DNA from: VRUE01 sp963704515 | GTDB taxonomy: Bacteria > Actinomycetota > Thermoleophilia > Solirubrobacterales > 70-9 | Length of the DNA: 64,000 nucleotides | NCBI GenBank assembly: GCA_963704515.1 | Contig: OY969913.1 | Location: 1,178,001 to 1,242,000 of the forward strand | Reading direction: 5' to 3' | Shown here: positions 51,412-60,641 of the stretch, in pieces | How the letters are laid out: each line of letters begins with the position of its first letter | Numbering within the stretch: the first letter of the stretch is position 1 | Position numbers and translations under genes: made by a program | The notes under the pieces: generated by a model | Told to the model about the DNA's origin: nothing | Database searches by the model: none | The model's input: the letters and a program-made list of their open reading frames with translations, nothing else

Positions 51412-52860
51412 GTGGCCGTGGAGACGCCAGCGATGCCCGCTCGGGTGCCGCCGCCCGTGCGGCTCAGCGCCAACCCGGCCGTGCGGGTGTTCGGCGACCT
51501 GTGCGCCGAGCTCAGCGTGCGCCGGCGCGGCTCCTACCCGCCCGGACCGCAGGACTTCGACTTCGGCCGCACCCTGCAGGCGACCCGCGACCCGCTGCCC
51601 CTGCTGCTCGGCCTATACGAGGAATACGGGCCGATCTTCAGCGTCCGCCTCCTCCACCACCCGATCGTCTTCATGCTCGGCCCGGAGGCAAACCACTTCA
51701 TCACCGTCGCCCACCCGGAGTGCTTCCACTGGCGCGAGTCGAGCTTCGGCGACCTGATTCCGCTGCTCGGCGACGGCCTCTTGACGATCGACGACGCGTA
51801 CCACGACCGAGCACGGGAGATCATGATGCCCGCCTTTCACCGTGAGCAGGTCTCGGCCTCGGTCGAGGCGATGATCGCCGAGGCGAGATCGGCGATCGCG
51901 CGCCTGCGCCCCGGCCAGGTCGTCGACGTATACGAGTGGATGCGCGGACTGGCGATGCGGATCGCGATGCGGGCGCTGCTCGGCCTCGACCCCGACGAGG
52001 CGGGCAAGGGCGCCGCCGCGGCCGAGCACTTCGAGCGCGCCCTCGGCTTCTACGGGATCGACTTCCACCTGCGCCTGCTGCGTGGCCCACGCTCGCCCTG
52101 GTCGAAGATGGTCCGCTCGCGCGCGGTTCTCGACGAGATCGTCTACGACGAGATCGCCGAGCGCCGCGGCAATCCGGACGCGAGCAAGATGGACATCCTC
52201 AGCCTGCTGATCGGCGTGCGCGACGAGGCGGGGGAGGGCTTCTCCGACAAGGAGATCCGCGACCAGGCGATGACCCTGATGTTCGCCGGCCACGACACCT
52301 CGACCTCGACCCTGACCTTCATGATGCACGAGCTCGCCCGCCACCCCGACGTGGTCGAGAAGCTCCAGGAGGAGCAGGACCGCGTCCTCGGCGGCGCCCC
52401 TCCCGACATCGAGAAGCTCGAGCGCGAGATGCCCTACCTCGACATGGTGCTCGACGAGGTCCTGCGCCTCTACCCGCCCGCCTGGATCGGCCCGCGCCGC
52501 GCGGTGCGGGACTTCGAGTTCGGCGGCAAGAGCGTCTCCCGCGGCGCCTACGTCAACTACTGCTCCTGGGCCAGCCACCGCATCCCCGAGGTCTTCTCCG
52601 ACCCCGAGGCCTTCATCCCCGAGCGCTTCACCCGCGAGCGCAAGGCCGCCCTGCCCCGCGGCGCCTACGTCCCCTTCGGCGGCGGCCGGCGGATCTGCAT
52701 CGGCAAGCGCTTCGGCCAGACCGAGGTGAAGCTGGTGGCGACGATGCTGCTCCAGCGCCTGCGCCTCGACGCGCTGCCCGGCCGCGCGATGACCGTGCGC
52801 CAGATGCCGACCCTCTCGCCGCGGGGCGGTCTGGAGATGCGGGTACTGTCCCGCGCGTGA
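51412..52860 (+). CDS. cytochrome P450
   Basis: A 482-residue heme monooxygenase. Heme ligand C429 in FGGGRRICIG, I-helix oxygen-activation motif AGHDTS (292-297), ExxR E349/R352 (DEVLRLYPP). No N-terminal membrane anchor, so soluble. Resembles the class of bacterial P450s related to fatty-acid/terpenoid hydroxylases, but the substrate cannot be told. The last codons overlap the MFS exporter start (GTGA), so the two are translationally coupled: a modify-and-export or detoxification pair. Confidence 0.92.
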   Translation: MAVETPAMPARVPPPVRLSANPAVRVFGDLCAELSVRRRGSYPPGPQDFDFGRTLQATRDPLPLLLGLYEEYGPIFSVRLLHHPIVFMLGPEANHFITVAHPECFHWRESSFGDLIPLLGDGLLTIDDAYHDRAREIMMPAFHREQVSASVEAMIAEARSAIARLRPGQVVDVYEWMRGLAMRIAMRALLGLDPDEAGKGAAAAEHFERALGFYGIDFHLRLLRGPRSPWSKMVRSRAVLDEIVYDEIAERRGNPDASKMDILSLLIGVRDEAGEGFSDKEIRDQAMTLMFAGHDTSTSTLTFMMHELARHPDVVEKLQEEQDRVLGGAPPDIEKLEREMPYLDMVLDEVLRLYPPAWIGPRRAVRDFEFGGKSVSRGAYVNYCSWASHRIPEVFSDPEAFIPERFTRERKAALPRGAYVPFGGGRRICIGKRFGQTEVKLVATMLLQRLRLDALPGRAMTVRQMPTLSPRGGLEMRVLSRA

Positions 52861-54236
52861 CGGAGGCGCCCGCGGCGCAAAGGCTCAGCCCCTGGACGCT
52901 CTGGTTTGGCGGCCTCGCCTTCTTCACCTGCTACCTGGGCCAGACCGTCCTCGGCGTCACCCAGCCGACGCTCACCGCGGACCTCGGGCTTTCGGCCTCC
53001 GAGGCGCAGTGGGTGGTCAACTCCTTCTTCCTCACCCTGGCGCTCTTCGCCGCCCCCGGCGGGCGGCTCGGCGACTACTACGGCCACCGCCAGGTGCTGC
53101 TCGTCGCCCTGGGGATCTTCGCGCTCGGCTCGCTCTCGGCGGCGGCCTCCCACGGCTTCGCCTGGCTCGCGATCAGCAACGCCGTCGCCGGGATTGGCGC
53201 CTCGACCCTCTACCCGGCGAGCGCCGCGATGATCGCCAACCGGGTGCCGGTCGAGCACCGGGGGGACGCACTCGGCAAGTACTCGGCGATTGGGGTAACC
53301 GTCTTCGTCGTCGGCCCGGTGATGGCCGGCCTGCTCACCGAGGCGATCGATTGGCGGGCGATCTTCGCCTTCGACGCGGTCTTCGGCGTCGCCCTGGTCG
53401 CGGTCGGTTGGCTGCGCGTCGACAACCGGCCGGTGGGCGAGCCCGAGCCCTTCGACTACCGGGGCCTCGGCGTGCTCATGGCCGGTCTCTCGGCCCTCCT
53501 GGTGGCCCTGATGCAGGCGCTGACCTGGGGTTGGGACGCTCCCGCCACGCTGCTGCTTGCCGCCGCCGGGCTCGTCGGCCTCGCCGGCTTCGTCGGTCTC
53601 GAGCTGCGCACCGAGAACCCGCTGCTCGACGTCGGACTGCTGCGGCGCCGCGTCCTCGCCGGCATCGTCGTCGCGATGTTCGGCGCCCAGGTCGTCGTCA
53701 CCGGCTTCGTCATCTACGGCGCCACCTACTTCCAGCACGTGCTCGGCCTCGGGCCGCTGCTCGCCTCGCTGGCGCTCGCCTCCTCGATGTTCGCCGAGCC
53801 GCTCTTCAACATTCTCGCCGGCCGTGTCACTGACCGCATCGGCCCGCGCCGCCCGGCGATCTTCGGCTACCTCTTCACGGCCGCGGCCCTCGCCTGGATC
53901 GCCGCCTTCGCCGACAACGACAGCTATGCCCTGCTGCTCCCCGGCCTGCTCGTCCTCAACGCCAGCATCGCCCCGATGTTCACCTCGCTGCTCACCGGCC
54001 TCGCCAACGCCGTCTCCGCCGAGGAGCGAGGCGACGCCAACGCCCTCGTCCTAACCGTCCGCTGGATAGGCGCCGCGGTGGGCACCATGGTCCTCGGCCT
54101 GGTCATCCACGCCGGCGGCGCCACCGTAGTAACCAACCCCGCCCCATACGCCCAAGCTTTCCTAATCCTGTCTGGCGCCGCCCTGCTGGGAGCCTTGGCG
54201 TGTGCCTCACTGCTACCCGGGGAGGCGTCGCGGTAG
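52857..54236 (+). CDS. MFS multidrug exporter (DHA2-like)
   Basis: A 459-residue transporter with about 14 helices. Motif A-like GGRLGDYYGHRQVLL after helix 2, and the antiporter motif C-like AVAGIGASTLYPAS region. EmrB/QacA-type drug:proton antiporter. Start GTG 52857 overlaps the P450 stop. Its last codons form the left arm of a long hairpin element (54219). Confidence 0.85.
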   Translation: MTEAPAAQRLSPWTLWFGGLAFFTCYLGQTVLGVTQPTLTADLGLSASEAQWVVNSFFLTLALFAAPGGRLGDYYGHRQVLLVALGIFALGSLSAAASHGFAWLAISNAVAGIGASTLYPASAAMIANRVPVEHRGDALGKYSAIGVTVFVVGPVMAGLLTEAIDWRAIFAFDAVFGVALVAVGWLRVDNRPVGEPEPFDYRGLGVLMAGLSALLVALMQALTWGWDAPATLLLAAAGLVGLAGFVGLELRTENPLLDVGLLRRRVLAGIVVAMFGAQVVVTGFVIYGATYFQHVLGLGPLLASLALASSMFAEPLFNILAGRVTDRIGPRRPAIFGYLFTAAALAWIAAFADNDSYALLLPGLLVLNASIAPMFTSLLTGLANAVSAEERGDANALVLTVRWIGAAVGTMVLGLVIHAGGATVVTNPAPYAQAFLILSGAALLGALACASLLPGEASR

Positions 54237-54336
54237 AAGTGGAGCGTCTTGTACTTTTTCGTCGTGAGCTTGCGGCGCCAGCCCGCAGCCGCTACACCGA
54301 AAAAGTTAAGCGAAACCCCTACCGCGACGCCTCCCC
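54219..54336. repeat. 118-bp hairpin element (family copy 2)
   Basis: GGGGAGGCGTCGCGGTAG (54219-54236) is perfectly complementary to 54319-54336. An inner pair, CTTTTTCG and CGAAAAAG, is nested inside. The segment 54239-54263 (25 nt, beginning GTGGAGCGTCTTG and ending TTTTTCGTC) is identical to 56184-56208. The left arm includes the MFS stop codon. Confidence 0.75.
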
Positions 54337-54351
54337 CGAACCGGACTGAGC

Positions 54352-55491
54352 ATGCGCGCCCTAGTCATCTCCGACACCCACTTCGGCGCCTGGACCGGCC
54401 GCGACCTGCTGCGCGAGGACTTCTTCCTCGAGCGCCTCGCGCCCGCCCTCGAGGACATCGACGAGCTGATCTTCCTCGGCGACCTCTTCGACTTCCTCTT
54501 CGGCTCGGTCGGCGAGGCGGTCGATGCCGGCGACGGCCTGCTGCGGCTGATCGCCGAGCGGCTGCCCGGCAAGCGGCTCGTCTTCCTCGCCGGCAACCAC
54601 GACCACCACCTGGTCCACCGCGACTTCGAGAACCGGCTCGAGGCGCAGCTGGCCGCCGGCCGGGCGCCGCTGCTCTCCGGCGAGCCGGCGCCGGTCTCCG
54701 ACTCGCCCGGCCCGGGCTTTTTCCGCTCCTTCCTCGCCCGCCGCCTGCCCGGCGTCGAGGTCGAGATCGCCTACCCGACCTACAGCTTCGCCGGCGTGCT
54801 CTGTACGCACGGGCATTACCTTGACCCGCACGCCCGGCTCAGTGGGTCGCGCGGCGATCGCCTCCTCACCCGCGCGCTCTGGGACGTCGCCACCGGAGGG
54901 CCGGAGGATCCGAAGACGATCGCCGACTACGAGTCGACGATCACCCTGCTCACCGAGTGGCTCTACATCGCCGCTCAGATGCCGCACGGCACCCACGCCC
55001 AGCAGAACGTCTTCCGCGCCGTGCGGCGGGTGGGGAAGGTCGAGTCGGCGCTGCGGCTACCGCTCCGCGGCCTGCGACGCCTGCGCGGCGAGGAGCCGGC
55101 CCCGCAGGCGGAGGACGGGCAGCAATCGGCGTACCCGTCCGCCTCGGTGATCTCGCCCAGCGACCCCTCCGAGCACGCCCTGGAGGCCTTCGCCCAGGTG
55201 ACCGCCAACCTCGGCTGGGACCGCGAGGCCGAGCGGATCGTCTTCGCCCACACCCACCAGCCGCTCGCCGACGTCCGTTCCCGTCGCAACCCCCGCACCC
55301 GTTACTGGAACACCGGCTCCTGGATTTACGAGCCCGACCGCAGCTCGCGCCCGGCCTACGAGCGCTACCTGCGCTACGCCTGGCCCGGCACCGCCGTGGT
55401 CATCGACGACGAGGAGCCCGAGCCTCGCCTGCTCGAGCTCCTCGCCGACCTCAACCCACTGCGCGGCGGCCCCGGGTTGCCGGTCGCGTAA
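54352..55491 (+). CDS. metallophosphoesterase
   Basis: A 379-residue calcineurin-like phosphoesterase. The five metal-binding motifs are clear: SDTHFG (7-12), GDLFD, GNHDHH, THGHY and AHTHQP, all intact for a dinuclear metal centre. An insert of about 100 residues (helical, MPHGTHAQQNVFRA) sits between motifs four and five. Substrate unknown; could be a nucleotide or lipid-precursor phosphatase. ATG 54352. Confidence 0.88.
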   Translation: MRALVISDTHFGAWTGRDLLREDFFLERLAPALEDIDELIFLGDLFDFLFGSVGEAVDAGDGLLRLIAERLPGKRLVFLAGNHDHHLVHRDFENRLEAQLAAGRAPLLSGEPAPVSDSPGPGFFRSFLARRLPGVEVEIAYPTYSFAGVLCTHGHYLDPHARLSGSRGDRLLTRALWDVATGGPEDPKTIADYESTITLLTEWLYIAAQMPHGTHAQQNVFRAVRRVGKVESALRLPLRGLRRLRGEEPAPQAEDGQQSAYPSASVISPSDPSEHALEAFAQVTANLGWDREAERIVFAHTHQPLADVRSRRNPRTRYWNTGSWIYEPDRSSRPAYERYLRYAWPGTAVVIDDEEPEPRLLELLADLNPLRGGPGLPVA

Positions 55492-55560
55492 TCGTTGTCA
55501 CGGCAGGCGGTCTACATTCTGCGTTGAGGCGGGGGCCAAAGTCGATCAAGGAGAACGACA

Positions 55561-56148
55561 ATGCAGAGACGGATCCCTTCCTCCCGCCGCGCACTGGCCA
55601 TCGGCGGGGCGGTGCTAACCGTGGTCCTCGGCCTCAGCGCGATCGCCCTGGCTGACGGCGCCGCCACCGGCTCGAAGGCCAAGAAGGCAAAGGTCAAGTG
55701 TCCAAGCAAGGTGACGAGCGGCAAGAAGGTCACCTGCAATGTGGTCGGGCAGCTCCCCGCTGGGCCCAGGGGGCCCAAGGGCGTCGCCGGCGACGCCGGT
55801 GTCGCCGGGAATGCGGGTGCCGCTGGGCCAGCCGGGTCCCCGGGGCTGAGCGGCTACGAGGTGGCGAGCCAGACCTTCAAAGAGGTCTTCATCGAAAACA
55901 GCGGCGGCATGCGCGGGCTGAGCGAAGTGAAGACGGTTGAGTGCCCCGGCGGAAAGCGGGCGATCGGCGGTGGCTCGGATCTCGGCACCAACGCGACGCA
56001 GAACGGCCAGCAGCGCCAGGTCATCGTCTCCCTCAACGCCCCCAACGGCACCGGCACAGCCTGGTCCGTCCAACTTTTCAACAACTCGACCTCGGTAGAC
56101 ACCTCAATCGACCTAAGGGTCTACGCCATCTGCGCAAATGTCGGCTGA
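55561..56148 (+). CDS. secreted protein with collagen-like tract
   Basis: A 195-residue exported protein. Signal peptide (LAIGGAVLTVVLGLSAIALA), Lys-rich stretch with a Cys pair (VKCPSKVTSGKKVTCNVVG), collagen-like repeats at about 66-98 (GPRGPKGVAG, GAAGPAGSPG), then a C-terminal beta domain with two Cys (VECPGGKRAIGGG, YAICANVG). This end resembles the end domain of the 4715 protein. AAGGAG precedes ATG 55561. Probably cell-surface; function unknown. Confidence 0.8.
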   Translation: MQRRIPSSRRALAIGGAVLTVVLGLSAIALADGAATGSKAKKAKVKCPSKVTSGKKVTCNVVGQLPAGPRGPKGVAGDAGVAGNAGAAGPAGSPGLSGYEVASQTFKEVFIENSGGMRGLSEVKTVECPGGKRAIGGGSDLGTNATQNGQQRQVIVSLNAPNGTGTAWSVQLFNNSTSVDTSIDLRVYAICANVG

Positions 56149-56165
56149 CCAAAGCTAGCCGTGAG

Positions 56166-56232
56166 GGCAGGACTCGTTCAGGGGTGGAGCGTCTTGTACT
56201 TTTTCGTCAGCCACCACTGAACGAGTCCTGCC
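56166..56232. repeat. 67-bp hairpin element (family copy 3)
   Basis: GGCAGGACTCGTTCAG (56166-56181) is perfectly complementary to 56217-56232. The loop extends the stem by GGTGG/CCACC and contains the 25-nt segment identical to the one in copy 2. It lies between convergent genes and may also act as a bidirectional terminator. Confidence 0.78.
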
Positions 56233-56241
56233 TGGCACCGC

Positions 56242-58389
56242 CTACTTGATGAACAGCATCTCCTCGTACTTGGGGAGCGGCCAGAGGTCGTCGGCGACGA
56301 CCTTCTCGAGTTTGTCGGCTGCCTCGCGGACCGCGCCGCTCTTGGCGAGCTGCTCATCGCGGGCGAAGACCGCCAGCTCCAGGCCCTCAAGCTCGGTCGG
56401 CTCGGCGTTGGCCTCTTCGAGCGCGTCGAGGGCGCTGACCAGCTCGTCGACCAGGCCGCGCACACCGGCCTCCAGGGCGGAGACCCCGGCTTCGCCGATC
56501 AGCGCCAGGTGACGCAGCGCGGCGGGCAGGATCATCGTCTTGGCGATTGAGAACGTCGTCTCGGCCTCGATGTTGGCGCGCAGCGCGTACTGCTCGATCC
56601 AGACCTCGAAGCGCGACTCCAGCTCCCGCTTGGACAGCACGCTGTATTTCTCGAAGGCGGACACCGAGTCGTCGGCGAGTACCTCGAGCAGCGCGTCGGG
56701 AGTCGTGCGCAGGTTCTTCAGCCCGCGCTGCTCCGCCTCGGCGTGCCACTCCTCGGAGTAGTTGTCGCCGCCGAAGCAGATCGCCTTGTTGGCCGTGTAG
56801 GACTCCTTGACCACCTCGATCACGGCCTCGGCGACGTCCATGCCGCCGCTCGTCTTCGCCTCCAGCTTGCCGGCGAGGTCGTCGATCGCCTCGGCGACGA
56901 TCGTGTTCAGCACCGTGTTCGGGAAGGCCAGCGACATGCTCGACCCAAGCGCCCGGAACTCGAACTTGTTGCCGGTGAAGGCGAAGGGCGAGGTCCGGTT
57001 GCGGTCGCCGCCGTGCTTGGGCAGCGGCGGCAGCACCGTCGCTCCCAGGTCGAGGAAGGAGGCCGGCGTGTGCGGGTCTCCCTCGCCGGTCGCGATCGCC
57101 TCGAAGACCTTGACCAGCTCGGCCCCGAGGAAGATCGAGATGATCGCCGGAGGCGCCTCATTGGCGCCGAGCCGGTGGTCCTGTCCGATGTCCGCGGCCG
57201 AGGCGCGCAGCAGGCCCTGGTGCTTGTTGACCGCCTGGATCACCGCCGCGCAGAAGAAGAGGAAGTGGACGTTGTCGGCCGGCGTGTCGCCCGGCTCGAG
57301 CAGGTTGCTGCCGGTGTCCGTCCCCATCGACCAGTTGTTGTGCTTGCCCGAGCCGTTGATGCCGGCGAAGGGCTTCTCGTGCAGCAGGCAGACCATGCCG
57401 TAGCGCCGGGCGACGTTTTCGAGCAACCTCATCAGCAGTTGCTGGTGGTCGGAGCCGACGTTGGAGTTCTCGAACATCGGCGCGATCTCGTACTGCGCCG
57501 GGGCGACCTCGTTGTGGCGGGTCTTGACCGGGATGCCGAGCTTGCGCGCTTCGAGCTCGGACTCGAGCATGAAGGCGAGCACCCGCTCGGGGATCGTGCC
57601 GAAGTAGTGGTCGTCGAGTTCCTGGCCCTTGGGTGGCTTGGCGCCGAACAGCGTGCGGCCGGTCGAGATCAGGTCGGGGCGCTCGAAGAAGTACTGCTCG
57701 TCGATCAAGAAGTACTCCTGCTCGGGCCCGACCGTGGTGAAGACGCGCTTGCTCTCGCTGTCGCCGAGCAGCCCGAGCGCTTTGATCGCGGCGCCGGAGA
57801 GCGCGTCCATCGAGCGCAGCAGCGGGATCTTGGCGTCGAGCGCCTCGCCGGTCCAGGAGGCGAACGCGGTCGGGATGCAGAGCAGCGACCCGTTCGGGTT
57901 CTCGAGGATGAAGGCGGGGCTGGTCGGGTCCCAGGCGGTGTAGCCGCGCGCCTCGAAGGTGGCGCGCACGCCGCCGGTCGGGAACGAGGAGGCGTCCGGC
58001 TCGCCCTGGATCAGCTCTTTGCCGGAGAAGCCGGCCAGGGCGCGGCCCTCGCCGGCGGGCTCGAAGAAGGAGTCGTGCTTCTCCGCGGTCGAGCCGGTCA
58101 GCGGCTGGAAGACGTGCGTGTAGTGCGTGGCGCCCTTCTCCAGGGCCCAGTCCTTCATCGCGGTCGCGACCGCGTCGGCGGTGGCGAGGTCGATCGCCTC
58201 GCCGGCTTCAAGCGCGCCCTGCAGCTTCTCGAAGACGTCGCCGGGCAGCCGTTCGCGCTGCGCGGCGACCGAGAAGACGTTGGCGCCGAAGGCTTCGTTC
58301 TCGGGAAGGGTCAGGTCGATCGCGCCGAGGGACTCCCCGTTGGAGCTCCACTGCGCTGCGGTCACGTTCTGCTGCCGGATGCGGCTCAT
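56242..58389 (-). CDS. glnN: glutamine synthetase type III
   Basis: A 715-residue GSIII, which makes glutamine from glutamate, ammonia and ATP. Family landmarks: THYTHVFQPLTG, EQEYFLID, KTRHNEVAPAQYEIAP, GINGSGKHNNWSMGTDTG and RNRTSPFAFTGNKFEFR-type motif (NRTSPFAFTGNKFE). Length is normal for type III (about 700, versus 450 for GSI). ATG 58387-58389 chosen. The ammonium transporter at 63068 may belong to the same nitrogen programme. Confidence 0.95.
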   Translation of the reverse strand: MSRIRQQNVTAAQWSSNGESLGAIDLTLPENEAFGANVFSVAAQRERLPGDVFEKLQGALEAGEAIDLATADAVATAMKDWALEKGATHYTHVFQPLTGSTAEKHDSFFEPAGEGRALAGFSGKELIQGEPDASSFPTGGVRATFEARGYTAWDPTSPAFILENPNGSLLCIPTAFASWTGEALDAKIPLLRSMDALSGAAIKALGLLGDSESKRVFTTVGPEQEYFLIDEQYFFERPDLISTGRTLFGAKPPKGQELDDHYFGTIPERVLAFMLESELEARKLGIPVKTRHNEVAPAQYEIAPMFENSNVGSDHQQLLMRLLENVARRYGMVCLLHEKPFAGINGSGKHNNWSMGTDTGSNLLEPGDTPADNVHFLFFCAAVIQAVNKHQGLLRASAADIGQDHRLGANEAPPAIISIFLGAELVKVFEAIATGEGDPHTPASFLDLGATVLPPLPKHGGDRNRTSPFAFTGNKFEFRALGSSMSLAFPNTVLNTIVAEAIDDLAGKLEAKTSGGMDVAEAVIEVVKESYTANKAICFGGDNYSEEWHAEAEQRGLKNLRTTPDALLEVLADDSVSAFEKYSVLSKRELESRFEVWIEQYALRANIEAETTFSIAKTMILPAALRHLALIGEAGVSALEAGVRGLVDELVSALDALEEANAEPTELEGLELAVFARDEQLAKSGAVREAADKLEKVVADDLWPLPKYEEMLFIK

Positions 58390-58604
58390 GCTCTGGTCGT
58401 CCCTCGCTTGGCGTCGCGCCCGGGCCGCGGGCGCGGTCGGATTACCGGTCAACTCCCTTTAGAAGAGCCAAAAGAGCCTAATGCCGATGTCTCGGCGATG
58501 CCTTTGTCCCCGGGTACAAGGATCGCGTGGCGCGCTTGTACCCCCTGGCGGTGGCGTCCGTATAGCCTTCGGCCGCCCACGAGACCCTGGAGGAAGACCA
58601 GCCA

Positions 58605-60605
58605 ATGTTCGTTTCCAAGGCCGCCGTCGTCGGCGGCGGCACCATGGGCGGCGAGATCGCGCAGGCGATCGCGGCCGCCGACATCCCCGTCGTCGTCAAG
58701 GACATCGACCAGAAGTTCGTCGACGCCGCCCTGGAGAAGGCGCGCGCCGTCACCGAGGGCCAGCTCGGCCGCCTGGTCAAGAAGGAGAAGCTGACCCAGG
58801 AGGCCGCCGACGCCCGCCTCGCCGAGGTGATGGGACGGATCGTCGGCACCACCAGCTACGCCGAGTTCGGTGACGTCGACTTCGTCGTCGAGGCCGTGCC
58901 GGAGCGGATGGAGATCAAGCAGGCCGTCTTCCGCGAGCTCGACGCCGCCACGCCCGGCCACGCGATCCTCTCCTCCAACACCTCCTCGCTCTCGATCTCG
59001 GAGATCGGCGAGGCGACCCTGCGCCCCGACAAGGTCGTCGGCTTCCACTTCTTCTACCCGGCCTCGGTGATGCCGCTTGTCGAGGTGATCGCCGGCGAGG
59101 ACACTTCCGAGGAGACCGCCACCGTCGCCTACAACTTCGCCCAGGCAATCAAGAAGCAGCCGATCGTCTGCGGCGAGGTGCCCGGCTTCGTCGTCAACCG
59201 CATCCTGATGGCGACGATCGGCGAGATCTGGCGCGCCCAGGAGGAGCAGGGCCTCTCGCTGAAGGCAATCGACGAGGCGATCGCCGCCGCCAAGGTGGCG
59301 CCGATGGGACCCTTCTTCCTCACCGACCTGCTCGGCCTCGACACGGTCTGTCACGTCGCCGAGCACCTCGGCGAGTCCTACGGCGAGAGCTTCTACGTCC
59401 ACAAGGGGCTGCGGCAGCTGGTCGCCGACGGCAAGCTCGGCGCCAAGTCCGGCGGCGAGGGCTTCTTCAAGGAGGGCGAGCAGAACATCCCCGGCGACGC
59501 CGACCCGGACGCCGAGGAGCTGGTTGCGCTCTTCACCTGCCGCGCCCTGATCGAGGCCTGCCTGCTGGTCGAGGAGGGCGTCTGCTCGGTGCGCGACATC
59601 GACCTCGGGATGATGGCCGGCGCCGGCCTCGACCCGCGCAAAGGCCTGCTGCCGCCCTTCTGGAAAGCCGACGTCGAGGGCCTCGACGCGGTGCTCGAGC
59701 GGATGGAGGGTTTGCAGGAGCGCCACGGCGAGCGCTTCGCGCCGCCGGTCCTGCTGCGCCGGCTCGTCGCCCAGGGCCGCCTCGGCCTCAAGTCCGGGCA
59801 GGGCTTCTACGCCTACCCGCAGCCCGACGAGGGCGAGCAGGCGGAGACGGTGAAGCTGGAGACCCGCGGCGACGTGGCGATCGCCTGGCTCGCCAACGCG
59901 CCGATGAACGCCGTCTCCCCCGACGTGATCCGCGACCTGAAGACGGTCTGGGAGCGGGTCAAGGCGGCCGACGGCGTCAACGCGATGGTGATCGCCTCCT
60001 CGGTCCCGGTCGTCTTCTCGGCCGGCGCCGACATCAAGGCCTTCACCCAGATGGACGAGGCCGCCGGCGAGGAGCTGGTCCACACCGGCCACGCGCTGCT
60101 GCGCGACCTCGGCCAGGACCAGGTGGCGACCGTCGCCGCGGTCAACGCGATCGCCTTCGGCGGCGGCTGCGAGCTGGCGATGGCCTGCGACGTGCGGATC
60201 GCCGCCGAGGCGGCCGTCTTCGGCCAGCCCGAGATCAAGCTGGGGATCATCCCCGGCTTCGGCGGCACCCAGCGCCTGCCGCGCCTGGTCGGCCCGAACA
60301 AGGCCCTGGAGATGAACCTGATCGGCGACGCGATCCTCGCCGGCGACGCGCTCGACTCGGGCCTCGTCAACCGCGTGGTCCCCGACCACGAGCTGTTCGA
60401 GACCGCCCTGATGTGGGGCCGCAAGCTCGCCGCCCAGGCGCCGCTCGCGGTGGGCCAGGTGAAGCAGGTCTCCCACGCCGGCGACCTCGACCAGGGCATC
60501 GAGGCCGAGAAGCAGGGCTTCGCCACCGCCTTCCAAAGCGAGGACGCCAAGGAGGGCATCGGCGCCTTCCTCGGCAAGCGCACGCCGAAGTGGAGCGGGC
60601 GGTAG
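58605..60605 (+). CDS. 3-hydroxyacyl-CoA dehydrogenase / enoyl-CoA hydratase fusion (FadN-like)
   Basis: A 666-residue bifunctional beta-oxidation enzyme with the dehydrogenase first: NAD-binding GGGTMGGEIA (about 10-19), SSNTSSLSI, catalytic-His segment GFHFFYP, two C-terminal dehydrogenase domains to about 400. The crotonase domain follows at about 425-650 with FGGGCELAMACD and PEIKLGIIPGFGGTQRLP carrying both catalytic Glu. Reverse order relative to FadB/FadJ, as in FadN-type proteins. AGGAAGACC precedes ATG 58605. Works on acyl-CoAs downstream of acyl-CoA dehydrogenases. Confidence 0.92.
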   Translation: MFVSKAAVVGGGTMGGEIAQAIAAADIPVVVKDIDQKFVDAALEKARAVTEGQLGRLVKKEKLTQEAADARLAEVMGRIVGTTSYAEFGDVDFVVEAVPERMEIKQAVFRELDAATPGHAILSSNTSSLSISEIGEATLRPDKVVGFHFFYPASVMPLVEVIAGEDTSEETATVAYNFAQAIKKQPIVCGEVPGFVVNRILMATIGEIWRAQEEQGLSLKAIDEAIAAAKVAPMGPFFLTDLLGLDTVCHVAEHLGESYGESFYVHKGLRQLVADGKLGAKSGGEGFFKEGEQNIPGDADPDAEELVALFTCRALIEACLLVEEGVCSVRDIDLGMMAGAGLDPRKGLLPPFWKADVEGLDAVLERMEGLQERHGERFAPPVLLRRLVAQGRLGLKSGQGFYAYPQPDEGEQAETVKLETRGDVAIAWLANAPMNAVSPDVIRDLKTVWERVKAADGVNAMVIASSVPVVFSAGADIKAFTQMDEAAGEELVHTGHALLRDLGQDQVATVAAVNAIAFGGGCELAMACDVRIAAEAAVFGQPEIKLGIIPGFGGTQRLPRLVGPNKALEMNLIGDAILAGDALDSGLVNRVVPDHELFETALMWGRKLAAQAPLAVGQVKQVSHAGDLDQGIEAEKQGFATAFQSEDAKEGIGAFLGKRTPKWSGR

Positions 60606-60641
60606 TTGCGCCCGGCGCCAAACGGTCGTAAGGTGCTGTCC

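Noticed and set aside
58449..60536. A 695-codon minus-strand frame opposite the FadN-like gene
   Set aside because: Antisense shadow; repetitive Gly/Leu/Asp composition without motifs, while the plus strand has all catalytic residues.
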